Shown here: positions 23,071 through 33,596 of the stretch, in pieces | Layout of the letters: the number at the start of each line of letters is the position of its first letter | How positions within the stretch are numbered: position 1 is the stretch's first letter | NCBI RefSeq assembly: GCF_011745665.1 | Contig: NZ_CP050253.1 | Location: 2,393,418-2,457,417, forward strand | Direction: 5' to 3' | Length of the DNA stretch: 64,000 nucleotides | DNA from: Zophobihabitans entericus | GTDB lineage: Bacteria > Pseudomonadota > Gammaproteobacteria > Enterobacterales > Orbaceae | Translations under genes and position numbers: made by a program | The notes under the pieces: model-generated | What the model saw: the letters and a program-made list of their open reading frames with translations, nothing else | Database searches by the model: none | Told to the model about the DNA's origin: nothing

Positions 23071-23427
23071 ATGTTAAATATATTTTATAAGTTTTCACTA
23101 TTATTTTGGGGGTTTGTCCTTTTACTCCTAGTGTTTGCCATTAGTACTTCTTTTTATTATGTTTTTACAGACGATAAACGTCTAACTCATGCTCGGAAAG
23201 AGATTGAAACAATTTGTAATGCAGCACACATATCAATGAATTTTTCAGATTTTGAACAAGAATTAATACGTTTAGATGTAAAAATTAAGCCTTCAGTCAT
23301 GCCCTTTAGTGTTAATCAAAAGAGATATAGTTTTGTAAAACCTGTCATTAATGCGTCAAGAACGGGTATTGGCTGTCTAATTTTGGTTGATGAAAATAAT
23401 TTAATTATTAAAAAAGATGTGCTTTAA
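23071..23427 (+). CDS. Putative membrane-anchored immunity protein
   Basis: 118 residues, starting 12 bases after the effector stop. One N-terminal membrane segment (about 8-30) leads to an ~85-residue extracytoplasmic domain with two Cys (EICN-type site and IGCLI). The equivalent position in the inverted cassette holds an unrelated soluble protein, as expected if each immunity protein matches its own toxin. A membrane-anchored periplasmic immunity protein would imply a toxin acting in the periplasm or on the envelope. Confidence 0.6.
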   Translation: MLNIFYKFSLLFWGFVLLLLVFAISTSFYYVFTDDKRLTHARKEIETICNAAHISMNFSDFEQELIRLDVKIKPSVMPFSVNQKRYSFVKPVINASRTGIGCLILVDENNLIIKKDVL

Positions 23428-23567
23428 ATAGCAAAAAATGATCAACATTAACGATCAATATAGAGATAATTGATCGCTTAAAACGATTTCATATTTTATA
23501 TTTAGTTATTGATAATACTTAAGAAAATAATGATCTCCCTAAATAAAAATTGATTTAAGGATAAAGT

Positions 23568-23789
23568 ATGTCAATACAAATTCCCCAAGGTTGTCTCGAA
23601 TATCCTGACACGGAAGAACTTATTGAACAATGTTATGCTTTGGTTGATGCAATTGCTGAATCAGATCATCAACGCTCAAAAGAAGTACTCTTTACGTTAT
23701 TGAAAGAAAAAATAAAAATTTTGCGTTCTTGTTATCAAGTCGAAATTGGGAAAAAAGAAATCATCATGGTTTCTTCTCCCATTAATTGA
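23568..23789 (+). CDS. Conserved 73-aa cassette protein, copy 1
   Basis: 73 residues, helical, nearly identical (about 85% by eye) to the protein at 48028-48249. RBS AAGGATAAAG precedes the ATG. The ~120-base leader is also conserved and contains repeated GATCAA/TTGATC motifs. It is always placed between the variable immunity gene and the recombinase leader, so it belongs to the cassette frame rather than to the toxin. Function is unknown; regulator or antitoxin-like are options. Confidence 0.75.
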   Translation: MSIQIPQGCLEYPDTEELIEQCYALVDAIAESDHQRSKEVLFTLLKEKIKILRSCYQVEIGKKEIIMVSSPIN

Positions 23790-23816
23790 TAACTTAGCGA
23801 TAAGGCACCCCATTAA

Positions 23817-23860
23817 TCTACGTTTAAATTTGTATTTTTTAATGCAAATTTAAACGTAGA
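23817..23860. terminator. Long hairpin after the 73-aa gene
   Basis: TCTACGTTTAAATTTG pairs with CAAATTTAAACGTAGA around an AT-rich loop. The counterpart at 47972-48015 has changed bases on both arms (AAATTTG/CAAATTT here, AGATTTG/CAAATCT there), so pairing is conserved. It could be a terminator or a recombinase-recognised fold. Confidence 0.65.
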
Positions 23861-24341
23861 CGACAAGCAAAAGCGCGTCAGAAAAAATAATTGTTGTGTA
23901 CTAAATACTCTATCCATGTATAGACGTCTATACCTTATAGACCCTCATAAAAATAGCTTGTAAACATTGATATTTCTTGATTATACTTACCTTACTTATA
24001 GCACTCGTTGAGTGCAAGCCCAGAGGTACAGTTCCTTTAAGTGCCTGTTTCAAACCTAGGTTTGAATGGAACACAGCCATGATAGCGAACACTCGACACC
24101 TATCAGCCCCGTTTTACTTACGGGTAGAGTGCCAATTTTTTCTTATATTTTTATATATTGATACCATCAGGTTTTAACCTTACTGTGCCAGAGCATAGTT
24201 CTTTCATCTTTAGCTGTACCCAATCAGCTTAATTTTCCTATTGGCACAATTGCGCCAAGCTACTCCTATGCCTTTTTTGGCTGAAACAATCAAACATCAC
24301 ATCCATGTGGTGCACCATTTTTACGTGTTCACAGGCACTAA

Positions 24342-24379
24342 GGCGTCACTTTAAAAGCGTAAAGCGAAAAAGTGACGCC
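24342..24379. other. GGCGTCACTTT hairpin in recombinase leader
   Basis: GGCGTCACTTT (24342-24352) and AAAGTGACGCC (24369-24379) form an 11-bp stem. The same hairpin occurs at 47334-47371. Confidence 0.6.
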
Positions 24380-24691
24380 GTACTTCAACACCTTGCTAAG
24401 GCTTATTTCACTAGTGTTTCCACTCATTATTAGCGTGTGACACATCATTTTTCACTGATTTTTATCATTTTAAGGAGGACTAACGATACCAATGACAGGT
24501 TTTATAACCTGTGGGGCTTTACCTGTGTAAACAGGCGGCTGTACTGAGTACATCACCGTACCCCATATACCTCAACACTGATTCGCTTTGGTGCACAGGT
24601 ATCGTTCAGGGAAAGTAAGCAGTTAATACTTTCCAATTAACACGCACCAGAGTTTTTTGTGTCACAAAAAAGAAAAATAGGAATAAGAAAA

Positions 24692-25558
24692 ATGAAGTTA
24701 AAACCGACGATGTTTCAACTAGCCAAACAAGCCAGTGGTAGTCATAAAACGGTTCATGACCGTATTCGGATTACACAGTATTTTTGTGATTATCTGCAAC
24801 AAATGAATATCCAGATTAAGAGTATTGAACATTTAAAGAGTAAACATATTGAGGGTTATATTACTGACCGATTAGCACATGGTATAAGCAAACGAACCCT
24901 ACAAAATGAAATGGCTGCTATTCGAGCGATATTGAGACAAGCAGGACGAGAAAAGCTAGCTGATTTAGAACGACTCAACAACCAAAACTTAGGCATTGGC
25001 AATGCCAGTCGTGCTGGCACAAAAGAAGCGATACCTAATGAATTGTTTCAACAGATTATGGCACAAGCCATGATGAAAGATAGAGGTTTAGCTGTCACCA
25101 TTCAACTTGCCAGACAATTAGGCTTACGTTCAGAAGAAGCCGTACAAAGTATTCATTCATTAAAAACATGGAAAAAAGCACTGGAACAAGGTAAAGCTCA
25201 TGTGAATGTGGTGTTTGGTACTAAAGGTGGTCGAGCCAGAGATTCTGTTGTATTGAATCATGAGGAACTGCTGCAAACAGTTAATTTAGCCTTAGATATT
25301 GCTAAAGAGCAGAATGGTAAACTTATCAATAAACCGAATCTTAAAACAGCCATGACTTATTGGCGCAATCAAACTAGGTTACTGGGTTTATCTGGAAAGT
25401 ATGCTCCACACAGTTTGCGTTATGCTTGGGCGCAGGAAGTAATGGCACATTATTTAGAACAAGGATTAAGTGAGAAAGAAGCTCAAGCAAGAGTATCGAT
25501 GGATTTGGGGCATGGGGATGGCAGAGGAAGATATATAAAAAATGTTTATAGATTGTAA
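24692..25558 (+). CDS. Tyrosine recombinase (Integrase_1 type), copy 1
   Basis: 288 residues from the ATG at 24692 after AGGAATAAG; a GTG at 24659 would add 11 residues. The N-terminal SAM-like domain (1-100, FQLAKQASGSHKTVHDRIR) is followed by a catalytic domain. Candidate catalytic residues: Arg in ARQLGLRSEEA, HSLRYAW (HxxR), LGHGDGRGRY with its His, and Tyr in the final KNVYR. More than 90% identical by eye to 46149-47027, which is on the opposite strand. It probably recombines sites in its own structured leader or in the cassette. Confidence 0.88.
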   Translation: MKLKPTMFQLAKQASGSHKTVHDRIRITQYFCDYLQQMNIQIKSIEHLKSKHIEGYITDRLAHGISKRTLQNEMAAIRAILRQAGREKLADLERLNNQNLGIGNASRAGTKEAIPNELFQQIMAQAMMKDRGLAVTIQLARQLGLRSEEAVQSIHSLKTWKKALEQGKAHVNVVFGTKGGRARDSVVLNHEELLQTVNLALDIAKEQNGKLINKPNLKTAMTYWRNQTRLLGLSGKYAPHSLRYAWAQEVMAHYLEQGLSEKEAQARVSMDLGHGDGRGRYIKNVYRL

Positions 25559-25562
25559 ATGT

Positions 25563-25613
25563 ATAAATATTGGTTGTATATTCATAAGTAATGGATATAC
25601 AACCAATATTTAT
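25563..25613. terminator. Bidirectional terminator-like hairpin
   Basis: ATAAATATTGGTTGTATAT (25563-25581) pairs with its perfect complement (25595-25613), between the convergent recombinase and GIY-YIG genes. Confidence 0.75.
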
Positions 25614-25642
25614 TATACGTTCATAAAAAATTAATTTTATAT

Positions 25643-26551
25643 CTAAGCTAAACCGTTTTTAATGCTTTCTTCTTCTAATGTCTTTAATGATTGATTGTTC
25701 TGGTTAACCCAAATTTCACGACCATTGACTGAATATCCAAGAACAACAGCAGCAGCTTGGCTAGGACTGGCTGATAGCACATCTTTAGTAAACACATAAT
25801 AATCACTATTTAGGTGAAGCTGCCCTTGTTCAATCAAATTATCTCTTATCTCTTTATTTTTATTGGAAAGTGAAGAACCGTCAACAAGCAGTGCTTTAGA
25901 ATTTGCCAAAATAACCATACCCTCATCTGTACGTTGAGCGGTAGCAAATGCCTTTGCATTTTTGGTGTGAATATAAAATAAGTCATTATCCTGATTATTT
26001 TTTGTCGTATTTTTTATAGTTTCAGGCTTCACTGCAATATCAGTCAGTGGCTCTAAGAAGCGATGTCCCATTGCACCCAAAAGAACTAATTGGTTGCGAA
26101 TAAATGCTTCCATCGCGGCGATATCACTCCGCGGAAGAGTGGAGCAAGTTGGTGTATTAGCATTAATGACTATATAACGCCCAGCTATTTTCGCCATATC
26201 GACTAAACGAGATTCAAGATACTTAATATGTGCTTTGGTGAGATTTTCATCTTTATTGGTGAAAAAAATCACTTCTTGCCAGAAATACTCTTCATTTTTG
26301 ATGTGTTGCTTTAGTCGTTCATAGACATTTTCAGTCTCGCCAATATAAACGGTTGGAAGCCCATTTTCCTCATTAATACCAAACAAAAAATAAACACCCG
26401 GTCTGGTACTTTCCACCCAATCGGCTAAGGTACTAAGATGATTGCGTGGGCAGGATATTGCCTGACCCGTCCAATTAATAATCTCAGCATGACGAATTCC
26501 AGCAACGGAGCCATCTGTTAAATAAATACGAATTGTTTTGCCATTTTCCAT
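25643..26551 (-). CDS. GIY-YIG nuclease-domain protein with DUF4357, type I R-M associated
   Basis: 302 residues. The GIY-YIG-like core at about 51-90 reads PGVYFLFGI and TVYIGETENVYERLKQH, with the later catalytic Glu probably in YLESRLVDMA. The C-terminal ~60 residues (VDGSSLSNKNKEIRDNLIEQGQL, then DVLSASPSQAAAVVLGYSVNG) are typical of DUF4357. Such proteins are common partners of type I restriction loci. It is the last gene of the hsdM-hsdS-hsdR series, 42 bases after hsdR, so probably cotranscribed. Its role in restriction is not established. Confidence 0.85.
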   Translation of the reverse strand: MENGKTIRIYLTDGSVAGIRHAEIINWTGQAISCPRNHLSTLADWVESTRPGVYFLFGINEENGLPTVYIGETENVYERLKQHIKNEEYFWQEVIFFTNKDENLTKAHIKYLESRLVDMAKIAGRYIVINANTPTCSTLPRSDIAAMEAFIRNQLVLLGAMGHRFLEPLTDIAVKPETIKNTTKNNQDNDLFYIHTKNAKAFATAQRTDEGMVILANSKALLVDGSSLSNKNKEIRDNLIEQGQLHLNSDYYVFTKDVLSASPSQAAAVVLGYSVNGREIWVNQNNQSLKTLEEESIKNGLA

Positions 26552-26593
26552 CTTCAGTCCTGCATTACGTCATTATTTATAAATATTAAAAAA

Positions 26594-29500
26594 CTAAGCA
26601 CCTTTGAGCATATCAAACACCACACGGGCAAACCCTTTGGCAATTTCAGGATTAGATAAGTATTGCATCATCATTTCATGCTGTGCCTCGTTACTATCCA
26701 TTACCGCATCATCAATTGCTTTGGGGAAATCACCCAGCATGGCTTGTTCTCGAGTATTATTGATAATTTGAGTCATGACCGTTTGATTTTCAGATAGCTT
26801 GTCACGAACTGCAAACGCATAATTAATCATATCCTTGTCAGTCAAATTATCCGTAATAAACAGCTCATTTAAACGCTCTAAAATTTTGGACAGATAATCT
26901 TCTTTTTTATCTTTAGGTTTTGCCGTACCTACGTCATTACTTGGCTCTAACTGATAATCTGCCGAATCTTCTTGGAGCTTAAGGTCTTGTTCACGTATTT
27001 TCGACAAACGATAATGACTCATCACCACATTATCTAAATCAATATCATCTTCTTGCAGATTCTGTTCATGCAATAATGGACGTAGATGGCGGGCATACAA
27101 GCTCAGTTTTTCCAGCTCTTTATCTTCATAATCAACCAGTTGTGACATAAATTCATAAAAACGCACAAAGCTGCCTAAATCTTTTTTGAAGATTTCCAAA
27201 CGATCTTTTTCTTGTTTACACTCTTTAAATGAATTTTCTGCATTGGCAACCAATACCGCATCATGTGTTTTTTTAGTACGCTCAAATATTGCTTTTGCTT
27301 GTGTATAAGCCTCAACTGCTGACGTGTAACGTAGCTTCCAACGTTCTACAGCAGGTCTGCAAATATTGCTAATAGCCGCATTTGATTGTTTTTTAGTGAA
27401 AAAGGCCGTACAAAACTGTTCGACTTCCGTCCACATAAAAATACCGCCCGAACGAAGTTTTTCAAACAGATCAAACACCAAATTTGGATCAGTCACATCC
27501 AGTAGCTCAGCTGTTTGATAATAAGGCTGGAATGCAACCAGAATCTCTTCCGGTGGGTTATAAAAATCCAGTACAAATGTGCCCGATTGTGCTTTGCCGG
27601 GATAAATACGATTTAAACGCGACAGCGTTTGCACACATTCAACACCGCCCAGCGGTTTATCCACATACATGGCACATAATTTGGGTTGGTCAAAACCTGT
27701 CTGAAATTTATTTGCGACCAACATCACCTGATAATCATCACTGTTAAAAGCTTTACGCATATCCCGACCTTTTAAGCCCGGATTCATATTATTTTCAGTA
27801 AACTTTTGATTCAGCAAAGCAAGGCTATCTGGATCATTCTCATCGAACTCAACCTCACCAGAAAACGCCACCATCGCATTAATATGCTGATAATTATTTT
27901 GGGTAATATATTGATCAAAAGCCAACTTGTAACGTACCGCTTCTTTGCGTGAACTGGTGACTACCATTGCTTTGGCTTGACCACCAAGCAAGTGCATCAC
28001 ATGATTTTTATAATGCTCAACAATCACTTTTACTTTTTGGGAAATATTATAATCATGCAGACGTACCCATTGGCTAAGTTTGGTTTTAGCTTTTTTACTG
28101 TCCACTTCTTTATCTTCAGCCTCTAGTTTTTGTACCAACTTATAGGCGACTTGATAAGAGATATAGTTTTTCAGTACATCCAGAATAAAGCCTTCTTCAA
28201 TAGCTTGACGCATAGAGTAAACATGAAATGCTTCTGGTTTATTGGTTTTAGATGGCGGTTCACTAGGGTTTGGACAACGACCAAATAACTCAATAGTTTT
28301 GGCTTTTGGGGTTGCAGTAAAAGCATAATAATTAAGGTTACGGTTGCCTTTACGTGCAGCCATAGTTGCATCCATAATGTCTTCCGATGAAAGTTCTTCA
28401 TCAGTCTCTTCAATCATCAGCACTTCTTTTAATTTACGAGCCGTTGACCCACTTTGTGAAGAGTGTGCCTCATCGGCAATGACTGCATATCTTCGTTGTT
28501 TCAGACTGGTGCTGTTCTCAATTGCTTTTAATACAAAGGGAAAAGTTTGAATGGTCACAATAATAATCGCTTGTGAACCTTCCAAGGCCGCAGCAAGTTT
28601 TTCTGATTTTGAACCATCGCCAACTTTATTATTAATGCGCCCAACCACACCATCTGCATGTTCAAACTGGTAAATGGTATCCTGTAACTGGTCATCAAGC
28701 ACAGTGCGGTCAGTCACCACAATCACTGAATGAAACTGCTTTTCGCCTTTTTCATCATATAATTTAGACAATTGATGGGCCGTCCAGGCAATAGAGTTTG
28801 ATTTACCCGACCCAGCACTATGTTGGATGAGATATTTATTGCCAGTACCTTCATCAATAGCTGCAGCAATTAACTTTCGCACCACATCCCACTGGTGATA
28901 ACGTGGAAAAATCAGGCTTTCTTTTTTACTTTTCAGCCCATTCCAGTCCTCTTTTTCTTCAATTTGTAAGTGAATATAGTTACCCAGAATACTCAACAAA
29001 TTATCGGGCTGTAAGACCTCATTCCATAAATAGTCTGTGGCATAACACTCTTGATGCTCAGGAATATCATTACCGGCACCGCCTTCTTTGGTACCTTTAT
29101 TAAACGGTAAAAAGAAGGTGTCATCCCCCTTAAGATGAGTGGTCATAAAAACTTCGTATTGGCTCACCGCAAAATGGACTAAAGCACCGCGCTTAAAAGT
29201 TAATAGCGGTTCTGGTTTATTGGTGACAAGGTCTTTGGGTAAACGGGTTTTCTGGTATTGCTTAATCGCATTTTGTACAGCTTGTTTAAATTCTGATTTC
29301 AGCTCAAGCGTTGCCACAGGTAAGCCATTAACAAACAATACCAAATCGATGCGCCAGCTTTTCGCTTTACTGCCTGTTGCGGCAAAGTGTTCTGCTGTGG
29401 CATAAGGGCTATAAACCAGCTCTGGCACAATGCGGCAGATATTTTGTTGGTAACGGGCAAGGGTTTCAGGGTTAAGATTATGCTCAGGTTTAAACTGGCA

Positions 29501-29836
29501 CAGTGAAAATCGGGCATTACGAATCTTAAGCCCATGACGCAGCACACCAAGCGTGCCATAAGTACGTGACAGTTGATCCGTGGCATTGATGTCGGCTTTT
29601 TTAAGCTGTGCAACCAACGCATCTAAAAAATGACGTTCAGTATCCGTTGGGAAAACATTGGCAAATTTCTGCCACTCTTTTGGCTGACTAGTTTGTACAA
29701 AAGTCAGAGCATCTGGCGTATACAGTGCACGTTCACGGTCATAATTGTCAGGTTGACCAATTACCCAACCGTTAGCAACCATCTGGGCGATAATGTCATT
29801 TTGAAAAATTAATTCTTTGCTAATGTCTGTGCTCAT
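26594..29836 (-). CDS. hsdR: Type I restriction endonuclease R subunit
   Basis: 1080 residues, a normal length. The N-terminal nuclease has IDLVLFVNGLPVATLELKS (about 163-181), the D...ExK core of PD-(D/E)XK enzymes. SF2 motor motifs follow: Walker A HSAGSGKSNS (about 339-348), DEAH box IADEAHSSQSG (about 454), and QTLSRLNRIYPGK as motif VI (about 735). It cuts DNA lacking the methylation made by HsdM/HsdS after ATP-driven translocation. Intact, with no frameshift. It follows hsdS by 11 bases. Confidence 0.93.
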   Translation of the reverse strand: MSTDISKELIFQNDIIAQMVANGWVIGQPDNYDRERALYTPDALTFVQTSQPKEWQKFANVFPTDTERHFLDALVAQLKKADINATDQLSRTYGTLGVLRHGLKIRNARFSLCQFKPEHNLNPETLARYQQNICRIVPELVYSPYATAEHFAATGSKAKSWRIDLVLFVNGLPVATLELKSEFKQAVQNAIKQYQKTRLPKDLVTNKPEPLLTFKRGALVHFAVSQYEVFMTTHLKGDDTFFLPFNKGTKEGGAGNDIPEHQECYATDYLWNEVLQPDNLLSILGNYIHLQIEEKEDWNGLKSKKESLIFPRYHQWDVVRKLIAAAIDEGTGNKYLIQHSAGSGKSNSIAWTAHQLSKLYDEKGEKQFHSVIVVTDRTVLDDQLQDTIYQFEHADGVVGRINNKVGDGSKSEKLAAALEGSQAIIIVTIQTFPFVLKAIENSTSLKQRRYAVIADEAHSSQSGSTARKLKEVLMIEETDEELSSEDIMDATMAARKGNRNLNYYAFTATPKAKTIELFGRCPNPSEPPSKTNKPEAFHVYSMRQAIEEGFILDVLKNYISYQVAYKLVQKLEAEDKEVDSKKAKTKLSQWVRLHDYNISQKVKVIVEHYKNHVMHLLGGQAKAMVVTSSRKEAVRYKLAFDQYITQNNYQHINAMVAFSGEVEFDENDPDSLALLNQKFTENNMNPGLKGRDMRKAFNSDDYQVMLVANKFQTGFDQPKLCAMYVDKPLGGVECVQTLSRLNRIYPGKAQSGTFVLDFYNPPEEILVAFQPYYQTAELLDVTDPNLVFDLFEKLRSGGIFMWTEVEQFCTAFFTKKQSNAAISNICRPAVERWKLRYTSAVEAYTQAKAIFERTKKTHDAVLVANAENSFKECKQEKDRLEIFKKDLGSFVRFYEFMSQLVDYEDKELEKLSLYARHLRPLLHEQNLQEDDIDLDNVVMSHYRLSKIREQDLKLQEDSADYQLEPSNDVGTAKPKDKKEDYLSKILERLNELFITDNLTDKDMINYAFAVRDKLSENQTVMTQIINNTREQAMLGDFPKAIDDAVMDSNEAQHEMMMQYLSNPEIAKGFARVVFDMLKGA

Positions 29837-29847
29837 ATTATCGCTTC

Positions 29848-31215
29848 CTATGATTCAGAGTCGGTTGGGGCAACCCAGTGACGGACGTCAATTTTGCCTG
29901 TGACGGCGGCGGAGATAAGGGCAGTTCGGCGTTCTTGGAGTAACTCAATTTGGCGAGTTGCAATATTTTCTAATTGAGAATATTGATTCTCTAACTTTTC
30001 TATTTTCTCAACAATTATATCTTGCTCAGATTTAGGTGGAATAGGCATCATTATCCGACCTAACTCTTCAAAATAAAGACGTAACCTCATTTCCATTATA
30101 CCTCTTGACCAACGTTTAAACTCTTGTTGAGTAAAATCAAGCCTAAATAGGTAATGATAGAATTTAGGATTTATATCATTTATTTTTCGAAGAATATCGT
30201 ATGCAGGGCTTGTTACACCATCATAATTGGAGTAACCAACAGCCCCCATCCATGCAAGAAGCTTATTAACAATAATATCGCCTCTTTTAACTATCCAATA
30301 CCCATCAGTACTAGATGCTTTGTTGCCTTTAGGTTCTAAATCTTTTCTTGGTGCAACTCCGACAGCTGTATATACGGATAATAATTCATGGTTATTATTT
30401 GTTTCTGATGGTTCAGTTACCAATCTAAACAATCTCTTAGTTGGTAAAACTTTCCAATGCTCTGGCACTTCTCCCAACCACTCAACACCTGAATCTTTCA
30501 TTGGTACATTAGGATTTAGCCCTTTAGTCACAGCATGGCTGATAACAGCTTGGCGTTTTTCTTTGAGAAGTTCAATTAGATGTTGCTGTTTTTCGATTAG
30601 AGTATCGATTTTTGTCGTTTCATGATCCAGGAAAGAAATAATATGTTCTTGTTCAAGTTTTGATGGAAGCCAGATTGATAGATTTCTGAGAATTGCCTGT
30701 GTGATACTGAATACTTTAACACCTTTTACAGCATATCTAATTTGTGTTCTGAATTCTTTGCAATCAAGTAAATATGCCCAAAAACGGCTGTTTTTTCTAT
30801 TCTGGGGACGAGCAATAATAGTATGATATCCTGCAAACACAGCTCCATCACTTATCAATTGGGTAAAGTTCCCTGAACCATCAATATCTTCTGATGTGTC
30901 TGCAAAAATAATATCCCCCTTAAGCAACAATGAGCTTTGGTTATTTTTTAAATATTGTTCATTCACACATTTTAATAGATGGATATTAGGATCGATCTCA
31001 AACCCATATTTTGAATGTACTTCACCATAACTAATACAAGGAACTCCCTCATCTTGAAGATTTTCTTTCGTAATAGTTAGTCCTTTACCAAAAGTAAACT
31101 TGTATCTAAGTTTGCTTAACGTCCAACCGCTAGGAATCTCCCCTAACCACTCAACACCTGAATCCTTATACTCAGGATAAGCGTGATACCGCTGTACTTT
31201 GTTTGTGCCAGCCAT
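29848..31215 (-). CDS. hsdS: Type I restriction specificity subunit
   Basis: 455 residues with two target-recognition halves, each introduced by the same motif: KDSGVEWLGEIPSGW (about 17) and KDSGVEWLGEVPEHW (about 240). Each half ends in a helical conserved region (TKIDTLIEKQQHLIELLKEKRQAV; the second ends LQERRTALISAAVTGKIDV). The recognition sequence cannot be predicted. The ATG at 31215 overlaps the hsdM stop as TGATG. Both halves appear intact, so a bipartite target is expected. Confidence 0.92.
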   Translation of the reverse strand: MAGTNKVQRYHAYPEYKDSGVEWLGEIPSGWTLSKLRYKFTFGKGLTITKENLQDEGVPCISYGEVHSKYGFEIDPNIHLLKCVNEQYLKNNQSSLLLKGDIIFADTSEDIDGSGNFTQLISDGAVFAGYHTIIARPQNRKNSRFWAYLLDCKEFRTQIRYAVKGVKVFSITQAILRNLSIWLPSKLEQEHIISFLDHETTKIDTLIEKQQHLIELLKEKRQAVISHAVTKGLNPNVPMKDSGVEWLGEVPEHWKVLPTKRLFRLVTEPSETNNNHELLSVYTAVGVAPRKDLEPKGNKASSTDGYWIVKRGDIIVNKLLAWMGAVGYSNYDGVTSPAYDILRKINDINPKFYHYLFRLDFTQQEFKRWSRGIMEMRLRLYFEELGRIMMPIPPKSEQDIIVEKIEKLENQYSQLENIATRQIELLQERRTALISAAVTGKIDVRHWVAPTDSES

Positions 31216-33596
31216 CAAGAATGCACCTCTTGCAGCAACTTCATAATTTCTGCACTAACGGCATCTAAATCCGCATCAATCTCTTCCAACGGGCGTGGTG
31301 GTTGATAAACATAAAAATGACGATTAAAGGGAATCTCATATCCGACTACACCAATTTCACCATCTTTTTCATCGCGCTTATCGGCATTTATCCAAGCATC
31401 ACTAACATGCGGGGCTACTTCACGCAGAAAATAATCTTCAATCAGTTTATTTGTGGCAACTGCTGGATTTAATGGCACATTTTCGTTATCACGTAAATCA
31501 CCGTCTTGTTCAAATTCAACCACTTTGCCTTTATAGTCAAATGAACCATACAAAGGTTGTGCTTTTTGTTTCAGGACTTTTTTCACTACCGGTTCAGCGG
31601 CAGGATTTTTGCAAGTAATCGCATCAATAAATTGCTTTTTCTCTTTATTATCCAACTTAATATTTGATGAACTTAACACCGCTTTTAATGTTAATTCAAA
31701 CTGATTGAAATCATCACTGGCGGTATGCTTGCCGCCAGTTTTATCTGCAAATGCACTTTGAATTTGGCGCACTTTTTCCAGCAATGTGCGTTGTGCCTGC
31801 CATATTTTACTATCCAGTAAGTCTTTAACTTGTTTTTCTTTTAGCTCAGGGAAGTCTGCTTTAATGATTGCTCTGATTTCAGCTTCGCTATCCGTTAAGT
31901 TGCCATAAGTATGGTCAGACCATTGAGCACCAAACTCTTCATACAGGCGTTCCATCGGGGCATTAAGTGGTTTGGGTGCAAAACGCAGTGATTCAGCGGC
32001 GGCATCAGTTATTTGTGCCGATAAACGTAATGGGCGCTCAATGGTTAAGCGGCGGTAGCCAAAGTCTGTGCTGTTAAAAATTTTGCAGGCAAAGGTTTTG
32101 GGCGTTTCGGTTTTACTGGTGGTTGATTGACGACCACGATTGGATTTTTGTTCAGGTAACTTGTCTAGTCCTAATTCATCAAGTAGCGTAGGAGCAATCT
32201 CATTAAATGCCCCAAAGGTTTGGGTGATCAGTCTAATATCATCTTCACCCATTACATTACGTTTTGATCCCAAAGATTTACGCATTTTGCTGCATAAATT
32301 AGTGGCATCAATCAGTTGAACTTTGCCTTTACGTTCAGCTGCTTTTTTATTGGATAAAATCCAGATATAAGTGGCAATGCCTGTGTTATAGAACATATCA
32401 GTGGGTAGGGCGATAATTCCTTCCAGGAAATCAGCTTCTAAAATATAGCGTCTGATTTCACTTTCACCACTACCCGCACCGCCAGTAAATAGTGGTGAAC
32501 CATTCAGAATAATACCAATGCGACTACCACCATTAAGAGAGCCATCTACATTGTGAATATCTTTCATTTTGCTGATCAGGTGCAGTAAAAACAATAAAGA
32601 ACCGTCAGAGACACGAGGTAACCCTGCACCAAATCGACCATTAAAACCTTTTAATTTATGTTCATCATTAATTTCAGTTTCAATTTTTTTCCAGTCCACA
32701 CCAAATGGCGGATTAGAGAGCATATAATCAAACTTATCGATCGGCAGTTGGTCATTTGATAAGGTATTGCCCAATTTAATCCGGCTCACGTCCTGATCTT
32801 TAATAAGCATATCGCCTTTACAAATCGCGTAAGACTCTGGGTTCAGTTCCTGACCAAAGGCTCGCATAACAGCATTCGGATTGCGTTTAAGCACATATTC
32901 CATGGTGGAAGATAAGAACCCCCCAGTTCCGGCAGTCGGGTCATAAATGGTTTTAATAATGCCCTCTTTGGATAGGAGGTCATCATCTTCCATCATCAGT
33001 AAGGAAGTGGCTAAATCAACAATATCACGTGGGGTAAAGTGTTCCCCAGCAGTCTCATTTGAACTCTCTGCAAAACGGCGGATTAACTCTTCAAACACCA
33101 ATCCCATACTATAATTTGATACTGTATCAGGGCTTAAGTCAGTCGTAGCAAACTTTTGGATGACTTTAAATAATAAATTGGCATCGTTAAGCTGACCCAC
33201 AAACTCACTGAATTTAAAGTGTTCGAAGATTTCGCGGGCATCTTTAGAAAAACATTGAATATAGTTTTCCAGATTGTCTTTAATATCATTTTGCCCCATA
33301 TTGCTAAGATTCATGGGCGAGGTATTGAAGAATGACAGACCATTAGTCGCACGCAAAATAAGTTTTTCTTGTGCATCTTCTGGCAATAACTTGCCATCTT
33401 GTGTTTTTGTTTCTTTAGCTATTTTAGCCTGAGCAATCACATCGTTTTTACTTTTTTCCAGTACACACTCAAGACGACGTAATAAAGTAAAAGGTAAGAT
33501 CACCCGACCATACTGAGATTGTTTAAAATCACCACGTAGCAGGTCAGCTACTGACCAAATAAAAGATGCAATTTGAGAGAAGTTAGTATCTGTCAT
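31215..33596 (-). CDS. hsdM: Type I DNA methyltransferase M subunit
   Basis: 793 residues from the ATG at 33596 ([20 protein letters not shown]); the ATG at 33620 has no RBS. An HsdM N-terminal helical domain (1-150) precedes the N6-adenine methylase core: [12 protein letters not shown] (about 220-231) and [10 protein letters not shown] (about 298-307). The C-terminal ~300 residues are a long extension found in the ~800-aa subclass. It methylates adenine at the HsdS-defined site and protects the element and host. First gene of the operon. Confidence 0.93.
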   Translation of the reverse strand: MTDTNFSQIASFIWSVADLLRGDFKQSQYGRVILPFTLLRRLECVLEKSKNDVIAQAKIAKETKTQDGKLLPEDAQEKLILRATNGLSFFNTSPMNLSNMGQNDIKDNLENYIQCFSKDAREIFEHFKFSEFVGQLNDANLLFKVIQKFATTDLSPDTVSNYSMGLVFEELIRRFAESSNETAGEHFTPRDIVDLATSLLMMEDDDLLSKEGIIKTIYDPTAGTGGFLSSTMEYVLKRNPNAVMRAFGQELNPESYAICKGDMLIKDQDVSRIKLGNTLSNDQLPIDKFDYMLSNPPFGVDWKKIETEINDEHKLKGFNGRFGAGLPRVSDGSLLFLLHLISKMKDIHNVDGSLNGGSRIGIILNGSPLFTGGAGSGESEIRRYILEADFLEGIIALPTDMFYNTGIATYIWILSNKKAAERKGKVQLIDATNLCSKMRKSLGSKRNVMGEDDIRLITQTFGAFNEIAPTLLDELGLDKLPEQKSNRGRQSTTSKTETPKTFACKIFNSTDFGYRRLTIERPLRLSAQITDAAAESLRFAPKPLNAPMERLYEEFGAQWSDHTYGNLTDSEAEIRAIIKADFPELKEKQVKDLLDSKIWQAQRTLLEKVRQIQSAFADKTGGKHTASDDFNQFELTLKAVLSSSNIKLDNKEKKQFIDAITCKNPAAEPVVKKVLKQKAQPLYGSFDYKGKVVEFEQDGDLRDNENVPLNPAVATNKLIEDYFLREVAPHVSDAWINADKRDEKDGEIGVVGYEIPFNRHFYVYQPPRPLEEIDADLDAVSAEIMKLLQEVHS

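Larger units (their letters stand above)
23790..24691. repeat. Long structured leader of recombinase copy 1 (left arm of inverted repeat)
   Basis: About 900 bases with no credible gene, homologous in inverted orientation to 47028-48027. It holds a 20-bp-class hairpin at 23817-23860, GCACTC-GTT-GAGTGC, a TTCAAACC-TA-GGTTTGAA palindrome with flanking GTTCC/GGAAC, a GGCGTCACTTT/AAAGTGACGCC hairpin at 24342-24379, and an ACAGGTT/AACCTGT hairpin. The segment between ~23875 and ~23980 is not shared with the other copy. It may be recombination site DNA or a long structured RNA leader. Confidence 0.75.

Noticed and set aside
23977..24177. Small ORF in the recombinase leader
   Set aside because: It overlaps conserved hairpins and its counterpart in the inverted copy is not preserved as a protein.
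30154..30625. Plus-strand ORFs within hsdS
   Set aside because: They are antisense to conserved specificity-subunit sequence and lack RBS.
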